DNA from: Streptomyces sp. ASQP_92
GTDB lineage: Bacteria; Actinomycetota; Actinomycetes; Streptomycetales; Streptomycetaceae
Direction of reading: 5' to 3'
Length of the DNA stretch: 64,000 nt
NCBI RefSeq assembly: GCF_025399895.1
Contig: NZ_JAODUA010000020.1
Span: forward strand, 41,563 to 105,562
Shown here: positions 7,856-16,704 of the stretch, in pieces
Position numbering within the stretch: position 1 is the first letter of the stretch
Layout: the number at the start of each line of letters is the position of its first letter
Program-made: the position numbers and the translations under genes
The notes under the pieces: model-generated
Databases searched by the model: none
The model's input: only the letters and a program-made list of their open reading frames with translations
What the model was told of the DNA's origin: nothing

Positions 7856-8710
7856 CTATGCGTTCCCCGAACCCTGGCGGCCCAGGACGTGGAGGTGTTC
7901 CAGGGCCTCGCGGATCAGGCCGCGCTCCTGCCAGCCGAGCCATCGGCCCACCTCGTGGCCGACGGCGCCGAGCGCGGCGACCTGGGCGGGGTGCAGGTCC
8001 TTGGTGGGGTGTTCGAGGTGGGCGGAGACGACACCGCGGCACATGCCGTCCTCGTCCAGGAGCGGAACGCTGTGACAGGCGCGGCTGCCCGCCAGAAGGA
8101 TGGCGCGCCGGTCCCGCTCGCTGAAGACGGGGTGGGTGGCCACGTCGTGGACGGTGGTCAGCTCTCCGCCCTCGGCCGCCTGGGCGCAGGAGGTGGTTCC
8201 GGCGCCCACGACGGCGAAATGCTTGATGAACTGCGCGTCCAGGCCGGTGTGCTGCACGATGCGCAGCTCGGCGACGGCCGGGTCGGCGATCTGTACGTTG
8301 CCCATGCCCGCGCCGGTGACGGCCAGGGTCTGGGAGAGCACTTCGCGCAGCACCCTGCCCCGGTCGACCTCGTCGGGGGTGTCCACCCCGATGGATTCGA
8401 GCGGCGGGGGCTCGTGCGCGGGCCGCGGAAGCCATGGGCCTGTCCGGCCCTCGGGTCTGGGTGCCCGGGTCACGGCCTCCGCGAGCACCCGGAGTTTCAC
8501 ATTGTGGTGCTGCGAGGCGAGCCGCAGCAGGGCGAAGGCGCTCTCGGCGTCGGGCAGCCGGTAGCGCTCCGTGAGGATCCCCTGGGCGTGCGAGATCAGG
8601 GGCCGGGTGCGGACCTGTGCCCGCAGATGGTGAGCCTCCTCGCGCAGGCGCGCGAGTTCCTCCCGTAGCACGGCCACGTCCCGGGTGTCAGGGGCGGGGC
8701 TGTCCGTCAT
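7856..8710 (-). CDS. ANTAR-GAF domain regulator
   Basis: This 284-residue protein starts at ATG 8710 behind GGAGGG. Residues ~10-85 (VLREELARLREEAHHLRAQVRTRPLISHAQGILTERY) match an ANTAR RNA-binding helix bundle, which acts by antitermination in known family members. Residues ~115-265 form a GAF sensor (LSQTLAVTGAGMGNVQIAD, VGAGTTSCAQAAEGGELTTVHDVATHPVF, SVPLLDEDGMCRGVVSAHLEHP). The order ANTAR then GAF is the reverse of the usual GAF-ANTAR arrangement. Its stop is convergent with the SRPBCC gene across a shared terminator. It probably senses a small ligand or redox state; targets cannot be seen. Confidence 0.82.
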   Translation of the reverse strand: MTDSPAPDTRDVAVLREELARLREEAHHLRAQVRTRPLISHAQGILTERYRLPDAESAFALLRLASQHHNVKLRVLAEAVTRAPRPEGRTGPWLPRPAHEPPPLESIGVDTPDEVDRGRVLREVLSQTLAVTGAGMGNVQIADPAVAELRIVQHTGLDAQFIKHFAVVGAGTTSCAQAAEGGELTTVHDVATHPVFSERDRRAILLAGSRACHSVPLLDEDGMCRGVVSAHLEHPTKDLHPAQVAALGAVGHEVGRWLGWQERGLIREALEHLHVLGRQGSGNA

Positions 8711-8824
8711 GCGGGGTCCCTCCGAATGATGGCCGGCGCGGGCCGGCTGTGCTGTGCCCAACTGATGTGTCGAAACCCGCGTCCTGCACGCCACTCGTGT
8801 CGTTCCGGCGGGAGGGGAGTGCTC

Positions 8825-9061
8825 TCAACCGGCGACGGTCTCCAGCACGGAGTCGTCGAAGGTGCGTGCCCCGGGCAGCCCGTGCCGGGCGGCGATCACG
8901 GCGGCGTCGATGTCCCGGGTGCCGGTGGACACGCACAGGGTGTACGCCACGTCGCCCAGGCGCCGGCGGGTCGCCTCGTTTCCTTCGCTCGCCTCCAGCG
9001 TGCTGAGCGCGGCGTATTCGTCGAGGAGCTCGCGAAGCACGGCGGGGTGGGCCAGCAGCAT
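8825..9061 (-). CDS. DUF5133 domain protein, 78 aa
   Basis: The 78-residue protein begins LLAHPAVLRELLDEYAALST, the typical start of DUF5133 proteins, with a C-terminal half (CVSTGTRDIDAAVIAARHGL) that is also characteristic. GGAGG lies 8 bases upstream of ATG 9061. It is soluble and all-helical by inspection. DUF5133 proteins are restricted to actinomycetes and often sit beside ANTAR or stress regulators, as here, but no biochemical role is known to me. It is co-directional with the ANTAR-GAF gene and the response regulator, with 60-110 bp gaps. Confidence 0.82.
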   Translation of the reverse strand: MLLAHPAVLRELLDEYAALSTLEASEGNEATRRRLGDVAYTLCVSTGTRDIDAAVIAARHGLPGARTFDDSVLETVAG

Positions 9062-9121
9062 GGGGGAACCTCCGGTCGGGCACGGTCTGGATACGGTGTC
9101 TGCTGCCCCCGGTCACGATTC

Positions 9122-9604
9122 CTACACCCTGGGCCCGTTGTGGGCGGGTGCGGGGAGCGCGGCGGCCGCGGGCCGCGTACCGGCGCACAGATCCGCGAGC
9201 CCGCGCACATGGCAGCGCAGCGCCCAGGGGTCGACGGGCTTGATGAGCAGCCCCGCGGCGCCCATGCGGAAGGCGCGCTCGGCGAGGCGGTCGTCGCGGC
9301 CGGTGCCGGTGATGAGGAGCACCGGCACCTCGCGCGTCAGGTCCAGGCGCGAGAGGTAGGACAGGGTGTCGAGGCCGTCGATGCCGGGCATCGCGACGTC
9401 CATCACCACGGCGGCGACCGGGTGGCGCAGCACGGCCTTGAGGGCCTGTTCGCCGCTGGTGGCCCTCAACAGCCTCCGACCGAGCGGAGCCAGTACGTGC
9501 TCCAGCGCGAAGAGGTTGTCCTCGTGGTCGTCGACGAGCAGGAGCGCGCGTTCGGTAGGGGGCGGGGGGCCGGGCGGGCCGACTGTGGACGGTTGCGCGG
9601 GCAT
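9122..9604 (-). CDS. stand-alone response-regulator receiver protein
   Basis: The product has 160 residues. A CheY-like receiver domain spans ~18-140: acidic pocket DD in LLLVDDHEDN, phospho-acceptor Asp in VVMDVAMPGIDG, Thr/Ser position LLITGTG and conserved Lys in LLIKPVDP. No output domain follows, only an Ala/Pro-rich tail. The start at 9604 has GGAGA nine bases upstream. No histidine kinase is encoded nearby, so the phosphodonor is likely elsewhere. It transmits phospho-signals by protein-protein contact, as other single-domain receivers do. Confidence 0.85.
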   Translation of the reverse strand: MPAQPSTVGPPGPPPPTERALLLVDDHEDNLFALEHVLAPLGRRLLRATSGEQALKAVLRHPVAAVVMDVAMPGIDGLDTLSYLSRLDLTREVPVLLITGTGRDDRLAERAFRMGAAGLLIKPVDPWALRCHVRGLADLCAGTRPAAAALPAPAHNGPRV

Positions 9605-9950
9605 GGGCGTCTCTCCACTGATCGTCACTGTGCGATGAGCGGGAGAGCCGCTGCCTGACTCCTCCGGAATCCGAGCATAGCCAGATCCGGCCGTGTGCAG
9701 GGCGGGATCCGTGATCCGCCGACCGACCCGCGACGCATCCCCTTTCGGGGCGGGGAGATAGGGAAACCCCTCACAGTCGCCCCAGTGCCTGGCGGGCGCC
9801 CATCTCCCTGCGGACACTCGTGCGTTGGCGCGGCTCCCGCCACGAGCGGCGCCGTCAGCACACCGTCCGCACCTGTCCGCTGCCTCCCCAACGCCCTTGC
9901 GTACCAGCGGTGGACGCCCCGCGCATGAAGTGAAAGGAACCCCCACTCCT
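9605..9950. other. intergenic region between response regulator and M4 protease
   Basis: 346 bp between divergent genes. It must hold both promoters, but no clear -10/-35 pair stands out. A short GC-rich inverted repeat (CCCCTTTCGGGGCGGGG) is at about 9739-9755. No convincing small gene is present. Confidence 0.5.
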
Positions 9951-12119
9951 ATGGAGATACCAAGAGCCGCGAGACTCCTGACGGTCGCGCTGGCCTGTCT
10001 GTCCGCGTCCGCCGTCGCGCTGCCCGGCGCCACGGCCGCCCCGGCGCCGCACCCCGCGCCATCGGGCGGCCCGTCCGCCTTCGCCGCCGCCCCCTACACG
10101 GCCGATCCGACGCCCGCCGTGCGCAGCCGTGTCGTGGATGCCGCGCAGAAGGCGCTGGCAGCCCACTCGACCGCCGCCCACCGGGCCGACGGGGACTCCT
10201 TCTCCGTGCGGAACCTGATCGTCGACCGGGACGGCTCCGCCTCCGTCCGCTTCGACCGCACCTACAAGGGTCTTCCCGCCTATGGCGGTGACGTCGTCGT
10301 GCGCCTGGACAAGGACGGCGCCTACCGGTCGCTGGCCACCGGTTCTGACACCTCGGGCGCGGTCTCCACCGAGCCCCGACTGGCCGCCTCCAGCGCCGTG
10401 GACGCCTCGAAGGCCGCGTTCCAAGGAAAGGTCGACGGGGTCTCGGCCTCTCGCCTCGCGGTCCGGATGGAAGGCTCCGAGGCGACGCTGGTCTGGGAGA
10501 CCGTCGTCAGCGGGGTGCGCCCGGACGGCACACCGAGCCGGCTGCACGTCCTGGTGGACGCCCGCACGGGCAGAGTCGTACGGACCAGTGACGAGGTGAG
10601 CACGTTCGCGGCCGAGGGGGCCGCGCGCGCCACCGCCTCGAAGGTCGGTGCGGCGGCGCGGGCCGCCGCACCGACGGTGGCAGGCACGGGCCAGTCGATC
10701 TACAGCGGAAAGGTCGCGCTCGACGTCACCCAGAGCGGCAGCGGCTACTCGATGACGGACCCCGCGCACGGCAACGGCTACACCACCAACCTCAACCACG
10801 CGACCAGCGGCACCGGTTCGGTCTTCACCAGCTCCAGCGGCACCTTCGGCAACGGCTCCACCAGCGACCCCGCCTCGGCCGGCGCCGATGTGCACTACGG
10901 CGCGGCGAAGACGTTCGACTACTACAAGAACGTGCAGGGCCGTAACGGGATCTTCGGCGACGGCCGGGGCGTGCCGTCACGGACGCACTACGGCAACGCC
11001 TATGTGAACGCGTTCTGGGACGGCACCCAGATGACGTACGGCGACGGCCAGAACAACGCGCGTCCACTGGTCGAACTCGACGTCGCGGGCCACGAGATGA
11101 GCCACGGGGTGAGCGGCGCGCTCACCGGCTGGGACGAGACCGGTGAGACCGGCGGCATGAACGAGGGCACCAGCGACATCTTCGGCACGATGGTCGAGTT
11201 CTACGCCAACAACCCGGTGGACACGCCCGACTACACCATGGGCGAGCTCATCAACATCAACGGCGACAACCGCCCGCTGCGCTACATGTACAACCCCTCG
11301 CTCGACGGCCAGTCGCCCAACTGCTGGACCAGCGCCAACGGCGGCCTCGACCCGCACTACTCGATGGGCCCGCTGAACCACTGGTTCTTCCTCGCGGCCG
11401 TCGGCAGCGGCGACCATGGCTATGGCAACAGCCCCACCTGCAACAACTCGACGGTGACCGGGATCGGCAACGACAAGGCCGCCAAGATCTGGTACAAGGC
11501 GCTCGCCTCCTACGCCAACAGCAGCGAGAACTACCACCAGGCGCGCACCGACTCACTGCGCGCCGCGGCGGACCTGTACGGCACGCACTGTGCCGAGTAC
11601 AACACCGTCGACGCCGCGTGGGCGGCGGTCAGCGTCACCGGCGCCGACCCCGTTCCCGGTAGCTGCAACAGCCAGCCGGGTTCACCTTCGGTGACCAACC
11701 CGGGCAACCAGAAGGGCACGGTCGGCACCGCCACCTCGGTGCAGATCCAGGCGAGCGACCCCGGCGGCAAGACCCTGACCTACAGCGCGACCGGCCTTCC
11801 GGCAGGCCTTGCGATCAACTCCTCGACCGGTCTCATCAGCGGCACCCCGACCACCGCCGGCACCTCGTCGGTGACCGTCACCGCGAAGAACACGGACAAC
11901 GCCACCGGTACGGCCTCGTTCACGTGGACGATCACCGACGGGGGGACCCCGCCGCAGGGCTGCGGCGACCTGCCGGCCTGGAGCGCTTCCCGGAGTTATG
12001 TGCCGGGCGACCAGGTCGCGTACAACGGCCACAAGTGGTCCTCGCAGTGGTACTCGACCGGCGCCGAGCCGGGAGCACCCGGTTCCTGGGCCGTCTGGAA
12101 GGACGCGGGAGCCTGCTGA
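9951..12119 (+). CDS. secreted M4 (thermolysin-family) metalloprotease with Ig-like and carbohydrate-binding C-terminal domains
   Basis: This 722-residue preproenzyme has a signal peptide at residues 1-30 (RAARLLTVALACLSASAVALPGATA). A propeptide follows with an FTP domain (~82-130) and a PepSY-like segment (~150-215). The catalytic M4 domain (~245-565) has the HEMSH zinc motif (His381, Glu382, His385) and the third ligand Glu405 in GGMNEGTSD. Next come an Ig-like putative domain (~575-655, LTYSATGLPAGLAINSSTGLISG) and a C-terminal CBM5/12-type chitin-binding module (WSASRSYVPGDQVAYNGHKW). ATG 9951 follows AAGGAA. It is a zinc-dependent extracellular endopeptidase, probably targeted to chitin or other insoluble substrate. 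Confidence 0.93.
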   Translation: MEIPRAARLLTVALACLSASAVALPGATAAPAPHPAPSGGPSAFAAAPYTADPTPAVRSRVVDAAQKALAAHSTAAHRADGDSFSVRNLIVDRDGSASVRFDRTYKGLPAYGGDVVVRLDKDGAYRSLATGSDTSGAVSTEPRLAASSAVDASKAAFQGKVDGVSASRLAVRMEGSEATLVWETVVSGVRPDGTPSRLHVLVDARTGRVVRTSDEVSTFAAEGAARATASKVGAAARAAAPTVAGTGQSIYSGKVALDVTQSGSGYSMTDPAHGNGYTTNLNHATSGTGSVFTSSSGTFGNGSTSDPASAGADVHYGAAKTFDYYKNVQGRNGIFGDGRGVPSRTHYGNAYVNAFWDGTQMTYGDGQNNARPLVELDVAGHEMSHGVSGALTGWDETGETGGMNEGTSDIFGTMVEFYANNPVDTPDYTMGELININGDNRPLRYMYNPSLDGQSPNCWTSANGGLDPHYSMGPLNHWFFLAAVGSGDHGYGNSPTCNNSTVTGIGNDKAAKIWYKALASYANSSENYHQARTDSLRAAADLYGTHCAEYNTVDAAWAAVSVTGADPVPGSCNSQPGSPSVTNPGNQKGTVGTATSVQIQASDPGGKTLTYSATGLPAGLAINSSTGLISGTPTTAGTSSVTVTAKNTDNATGTASFTWTITDGGTPPQGCGDLPAWSASRSYVPGDQVAYNGHKWSSQWYSTGAEPGAPGSWAVWKDAGAC

Positions 12120-12251
12120 GTCCGCCGTCCAACCGCTAGCAACTTCCGTACGCAATTGGGCCGTTGGTCATCCGACCGGCGGCCCGATTGCCGTGCGCGG
12201 TTGCCCGGTGGGGCCCTGTCGGCGGTCGGGCCGCCAGATCCCCGATTGGTC

Positions 12252-12281
12252 TTGACCTTTCGCCGCGGCCGGTCCTACATT
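12252..12281 (+). promoter_or_regulatory. sigma70-type promoter candidate for the LAL regulator
   Basis: TTGACC, 18 bases, TACATT, 77 bp before the ATG at 12358. It is the best housekeeping-type -35/-10 pair in the 238-bp gap. Confidence 0.45.
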
Positions 12282-12357
12282 CGGCGCGGCACCACGAAGG
12301 GCAGGTTCACGGTCGATGTCCGGGCCGTGAACGAGGCTGTGTCCGGAAGGGCTTGCG

Positions 12358-15234
12358 ATGACCGAGCCGTCCACCCTGGCAGCGGGCATGCGGCCGCCCG
12401 CCGTCGAACGCGGCGGGATCCGCGAGACCGTACGGGCCCTGCTGTCGCGCGGCGGCGGTGTCCTGCTCACCGGCCCCGCGGGCATCGGCAGGACCACCCT
12501 GGTCTCCCAACTGGCCGCGGACCTGACCGGACTTGGGCACCCCGTGCTGCGCTGCTCCCCCTCCCCCGCCGAGCAGAGCACCCCCTTCAGCGGCCTCATC
12601 GACCTGCTGTCCGACCTCGACGACACCGCCCTCGACACCCTGGCCGCCCACGAAAGGGACGTACTCGCAGAGACCCTGCTGCGCAGCGCCCGCACTGGGG
12701 CGGGCGGCACCGGGGCGGAGGGCGGTCCGGTGGCCGGGCGCGACGCGCTGGTCCTGCGGATCGCCGTCCGCAAGGTGCTCGCCGCACTGCGCGGCGCCGG
12801 TCCCCTCCTCCTGGTCGTGGACGACGCCCAGTGGCTCGACCGGCCGACGGCGGACATCCTCAAGTACCTTGCCCGGCGCGGCGATCCGGGCCTTGTGGTG
12901 CTCGCGACCCTGCGCTCGCAGGCCCCCGAGTCGCCCGTCGTCGACCCGGGCGGCACGCTGGAACTGTGTCCGCGCCCGGTCCGCCGGATCGTGGTCCCCG
13001 CCCTGACCGCCCACGAGGTGGCCGAGCTGCTGGAGCGGCACGACCACCCCTCCTGGCCGCCCGCGCTCGTCGCGCGACTGCACCGAGTGAGCGGGGGCAA
13101 CCCCCGTACGGCACTGGAGCTCAGCTCGGCTCTCGACGAGCGCGTACGGGTGGAGGGGGCCGAGCCACCCGACCGCACGGAGCCGCTCCCCGTCCCGGAC
13201 TCCCTGCGGCGGCCGATCCTCGACCGGATCGGCGCCCTGCCCGCGCGGGCCCGGCACACCCTGGTCGTGGCGGCCACCGCCGCACGCCCCACGGTGGAGC
13301 TGCTGCGCCGCGCGGACTGCCCCCACGCCGACAGCGATCTCGACGTCTGCGCCCGGCAGGGCATCATCCGCGCCCTGCCGGCGTCGGACCACGACACCAT
13401 CGGGTTCCTCGATCCGCTGACGCCGATGGTGCTGCGCGCCGAGACCCCGTACGAACGCCTGATGGACGCGCACCGGGCACTCGCCGAGGCGGCCGACGAC
13501 GCCGTCGAGCGCGCGCACCACATCGCTCGCCTGACGGCCGGCCCCGATCCGGCGGTGGCGACCCGGCTCGCGGCGGCCGCCTCGGCGGCCCGGCGTCGCG
13601 GCGCTCCTCGCACCGCGGCACGGCTCGGCCGGCTGGCCGCCGAGTACACACCGGCCGGGCAGGCGTACGTCGATGTCGACCGCAGGCTCACCGCCGCCGA
13701 GGACGGCATCGAGGCCGGTGACCTGGACTTCGCCCGTCAGCTGGCGCACCAGGTGCTGGGGGACGCCGATCGGCCGGCCGACCGGGTGCGGGCCTGGAAC
13801 GTGGTCATCGACTCCTGCGGACAAGCGATGGCCGAGATCGCGGACGTCTTCCCTGAGGCGGTACGCGACGCGGCGGGCGACCCCGAGCTGCTGGCCACGC
13901 TGCACTACCGGATGAGCTGGCGCGCATGGATGGTCGGCGGGTCGGCGGCGCGGGCCCACGAACACGCCGTCCGCGCCGCGCACCTCGCGGCGCGGACCGG
14001 CGACCGGCGAACCGAGCTCATGGCCCTCACCCAACAGGCGTCCCTGGAACTCTTCCTGGGCCTCCCCCATGCGGAGACGACCCTGGCGGCGGCCCTCGCC
14101 GCGCCGCACGACCCCTATGCCATGACGCACCACAACGGCCCCATCTACCTCAAACACCGCTTCCATCTGGTGCGGGACGAACTGGACGAGGCCAGGGCCG
14201 AGTTGCGCTCCCTCGTCTACCGGCTCCGTCAGCGCGGTTCGGCCGACAGCCTGAGCCAGTGCCTCATCGGTCTCGCGCAGGTGGAGATCCAGCGCGGACG
14301 GTGCCGGCCGGCCCTGAGCATCGCCCGCCAGAGCCTGCGCATCATCGAAGAGGCGGGTCTGAGTCAGGGTCCCGCCTGGTACGCGCTCTCCCTCGCCGAG
14401 ACCGCCGGAGGCAGCTGGAGCCAAGCGCTCACCGCGGCCGAGACGGCCGGACGGCACAGCGAGGACGACGACGACAGGCTCTTTCTGCCCCGGGCACTGC
14501 ACGCCGAGGGAAGGATCAGACTGTTCACCGGACAGACCGGCGCGGCCGTCGAACTCCTCGACCGTGCGGGCCGGTTGGAGACCGCGCAGGGCCAGCGCGA
14601 CCCCGCGACCCGACGGTGGCACGCCGACCTCGCCGAGGCCCTGGCCGCCCACGGCGCCCCGGAGGAGGCCGCGGCGGTCATCGCTCACGCCCGCGACCAG
14701 GCCGAGCGGCTCGGCCGGCCCGGCGTCCTGGCCGTACTCGGCCGAGCCTCCGCCACGGTCGACGCGTCCCGAGGTGAACTGGCCCTGGCCGCGAGCAAGT
14801 TGAGCCGCGCGGCGGTGCACTTGCGGGCCACGGGATACCCGCTGGAGGAGGCCCGCACCAGGGCCGTCCTCGGCCGGGTCCTGCGCAGCGCCGGAGACGA
14901 GGCCGGCGCCCGCGCCGCCTTCGCGTCCGCCCTGCGCCTCTTCACCAGGGCGGACGCCCGCCCCTGGATCGCGACGACCCGAGCCGAACGCGACCGGGCG
15001 GAGGACGCCTCGATCCGCCCACCCGAAGCCGGCTCGTGGTCGGACCACCTCACGACGACGGAACGCAGCGTCGTCGCCCGCGTCGCCCAGGGCGCGACCA
15101 ACCGAGAGATCGCCGCGGGACTCGTCCTCAGCGTGAAGACGGTGGAAGCGGCCCTCACCCGCGCCTACCGCAAGCTGGGCGCCAAATCGCGGGTGGACAT
15201 CACCCGCATGGTGATGACACGGCCCACGTCCTGA
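12358..15234 (+). CDS. LAL-family (large ATP-binding) LuxR transcriptional regulator
   Basis: A 958-residue cytoplasmic regulator. The N-terminal AAA/NACHT-like ATPase has Walker A GPAGIGRTTL at 39-48 and Walker B LLLVVDDAQWLD at ~150-162. The Walker A lysine is replaced by Arg45. A long TPR-like helical region (~330-880) follows, and a C-terminal LuxR/GerE helix-turn-helix (LTTTERSVVARVAQGATNREIAAGLVLSVKTVEAAL). GGAAGGG precedes the ATG. Family members respond to small ligands and activate nearby or pathway-specific genes. The flanking protease and substrate-binding protein are candidates but nothing here proves it. Confidence 0.9.
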   Translation: MTEPSTLAAGMRPPAVERGGIRETVRALLSRGGGVLLTGPAGIGRTTLVSQLAADLTGLGHPVLRCSPSPAEQSTPFSGLIDLLSDLDDTALDTLAAHERDVLAETLLRSARTGAGGTGAEGGPVAGRDALVLRIAVRKVLAALRGAGPLLLVVDDAQWLDRPTADILKYLARRGDPGLVVLATLRSQAPESPVVDPGGTLELCPRPVRRIVVPALTAHEVAELLERHDHPSWPPALVARLHRVSGGNPRTALELSSALDERVRVEGAEPPDRTEPLPVPDSLRRPILDRIGALPARARHTLVVAATAARPTVELLRRADCPHADSDLDVCARQGIIRALPASDHDTIGFLDPLTPMVLRAETPYERLMDAHRALAEAADDAVERAHHIARLTAGPDPAVATRLAAAASAARRRGAPRTAARLGRLAAEYTPAGQAYVDVDRRLTAAEDGIEAGDLDFARQLAHQVLGDADRPADRVRAWNVVIDSCGQAMAEIADVFPEAVRDAAGDPELLATLHYRMSWRAWMVGGSAARAHEHAVRAAHLAARTGDRRTELMALTQQASLELFLGLPHAETTLAAALAAPHDPYAMTHHNGPIYLKHRFHLVRDELDEARAELRSLVYRLRQRGSADSLSQCLIGLAQVEIQRGRCRPALSIARQSLRIIEEAGLSQGPAWYALSLAETAGGSWSQALTAAETAGRHSEDDDDRLFLPRALHAEGRIRLFTGQTGAAVELLDRAGRLETAQGQRDPATRRWHADLAEALAAHGAPEEAAAVIAHARDQAERLGRPGVLAVLGRASATVDASRGELALAASKLSRAAVHLRATGYPLEEARTRAVLGRVLRSAGDEAGARAAFASALRLFTRADARPWIATTRAERDRAEDASIRPPEAGSWSDHLTTTERSVVARVAQGATNREIAAGLVLSVKTVEAALTRAYRKLGAKSRVDITRMVMTRPTS

Positions 15235-15272
15235 CCACGGGATGCTCTCGACGGCGGCGGCCGAACGGGCGC

Positions 15273-15292
15273 CGGCCCGCCGCGGCGGGCCG
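15273..15292 (+). terminator. 20-bp palindrome downstream of the LAL regulator
   Basis: CGGCCCGCCGCGGCGGGCCG is a perfect palindrome 39 bp after the stop at 15234. It can fold into a short hairpin and may terminate the regulator transcript. Confidence 0.4.
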
Positions 15293-15293
15293 T

Positions 15294-15377
15294 GGCGCCA
15301 AGGGCCGCCATCACGTCAGCCGGAGCGGGCGGCGGCCCGAGCCCACCACGCGGCGGCCCACGGCGCCAAGGGCCGCC
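15294..15377. repeat. 16-bp direct repeat, 68-bp spacing
   Basis: GGCGCCAAGGGCCGCC occurs at 15294-15309 and 15362-15377 with similar flanks (each followed by A/G-TCAC). Both copies lie in the gap upstream of the substrate-binding protein. They could be operator half-sites or a chance G+C-rich repeat. Confidence 0.4.
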
Positions 15378-15484
15378 GTCACCGTTCGGCTTCGCCTCGG
15401 CTACCCTCGGCGCCACGGAAGATGACTGCGCCGATTCGGATTCGGTCCGCCGGCCACCGAAGCACCGTCCGGGAGACGCCGCCC

Positions 15485-16603
15485 ATGACCACACCACCCG
15501 AGCCCACCGCGTCCGGCCACCGGACGGACGCCCCGGCGGTCCGGATCGGTGCTCTCGCACCACTGACCCGACCCGGCTGGGTCGAGGCGGGCCAACACCT
15601 GCTCGCCGGGCTCGAGTTGGGCGTACACGAGGCCAACGAGGCGGGCGGGGTCGGCGGCAGGCCCCTTGAACTGGTGGTACGGGACACCGCGGCCGATCCT
15701 CGCAGGGCCGAGGCCGCCGTGGACGAACTGGCCCTCCTGGGGGTCGCCGCCCTGGCGGGTGAGTACCACAGCGTCGTCGCTCGCGCCGCCGCCACCAGGG
15801 CCGACGCCCTCGGCGTGCCGTTCCTCTGCTCGTCGGCGGTTCTCGACACACTGACCGACCGGCCGACGGACCGGGTCGCGCGCATCGCCCCGGCACAGTC
15901 CCACGGCTGGCGGCTCTACGCGGACTTCCTCCTCGGCGCCGGCCACACCCGCGTCGCCGTGGCAACGCAGCCGAGCCTCTACTGGGCGTCCGGGACCCGC
16001 GTCCTGCGCGACCATCTCGTTGCGCGGGGAGGCGAAGTGGTCGAGCTCGACATGAGCACGCTCACCCCCTCGGCCCTGTGCGACCGGCTCGTCGCGGAGG
16101 ACGCGACGGCCCTGCTTCTCCTGGTCGGCCATCCCGAGCCGGCCGCGCCGATCGTCGCATCCGTCCGCCGCGACGAGCGCCTGAGCGCGATACTGATCGG
16201 CGCCCCGGCCGGACAGCCCGAGTTCGCCGAATGGACGGCGCTGCTCGGCACCGACGGCGCCGCGATCCCTTTCCTGCGCTATCTGCCCGAGCGTCCCGGC
16301 CCCCTCGGCACGCGGGTCGGGGCCGCCCTGCGGGACCGGCTGGGTGCGGCCCCCTCCTTCGTCGCTTTCGAGGGCTACGACACGATCACCGTCCTCGCCG
16401 ACGTGCTGCGCACCCACGGCCCGGACCGGGCGCGCATCGCCGCGGCCTGGCCGGACGTCGCGGTCGAGGGCACCCGCGGCACGATCCGGTTCTCCCGGGC
16501 GGCGGGCATCGGCGTGTGGCAGTGGGCCTGGCCGCCGGTCCAGGTGGTGGACCGGGACCCGGCCGCACCGGGTCGCTTCAGGGTCCTGCACCCGAAAGCG
16601 TGA
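15485..16603 (+). CDS. periplasmic-binding-protein type I (amide/branched-amino-acid) domain protein without signal peptide
   Basis: The protein has 372 residues. From residue ~19 it reads VRIGALAPLTRPGWVEAGQHLLAGLELGVHEANEAGGVGGRPLELVVRDTAADP, the opening of Leu/Ile/Val-type ABC substrate-binding folds, and continues with ALAGEYHSVVARAAATRADALGVPFLCSS and a hinge (FEGYDTITVLADVLR). The first 18 residues are polar (TTPPEPTASGHRTDA), with no signal peptide or lipobox, and no permease or ATPase gene is nearby. GGGAGA lies about ten bases before the ATG. It may be a cytoplasmic ligand sensor, perhaps an effector for the adjacent LAL regulator. That link is inference. Confidence 0.75.
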   Translation: MTTPPEPTASGHRTDAPAVRIGALAPLTRPGWVEAGQHLLAGLELGVHEANEAGGVGGRPLELVVRDTAADPRRAEAAVDELALLGVAALAGEYHSVVARAAATRADALGVPFLCSSAVLDTLTDRPTDRVARIAPAQSHGWRLYADFLLGAGHTRVAVATQPSLYWASGTRVLRDHLVARGGEVVELDMSTLTPSALCDRLVAEDATALLLLVGHPEPAAPIVASVRRDERLSAILIGAPAGQPEFAEWTALLGTDGAAIPFLRYLPERPGPLGTRVGAALRDRLGAAPSFVAFEGYDTITVLADVLRTHGPDRARIAAAWPDVAVEGTRGTIRFSRAAGIGVWQWAWPPVQVVDRDPAAPGRFRVLHPKA

Positions 16604-16704
16604 CCCGGCGCTCCCCGCGCCCTGCCTATGCCCTCGCCGGGCAGGACATCGAAGAACGCGGACACCCTCCTCGGCCCATCACCCCAGGGCGATAGGGTCA
16701 CCGC

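Noticed and set aside
12307..15048. A 913-codon minus-strand frame
   Set aside because: It is an antisense shadow of the LAL regulator, with low-complexity Gly/Arg-rich translation.
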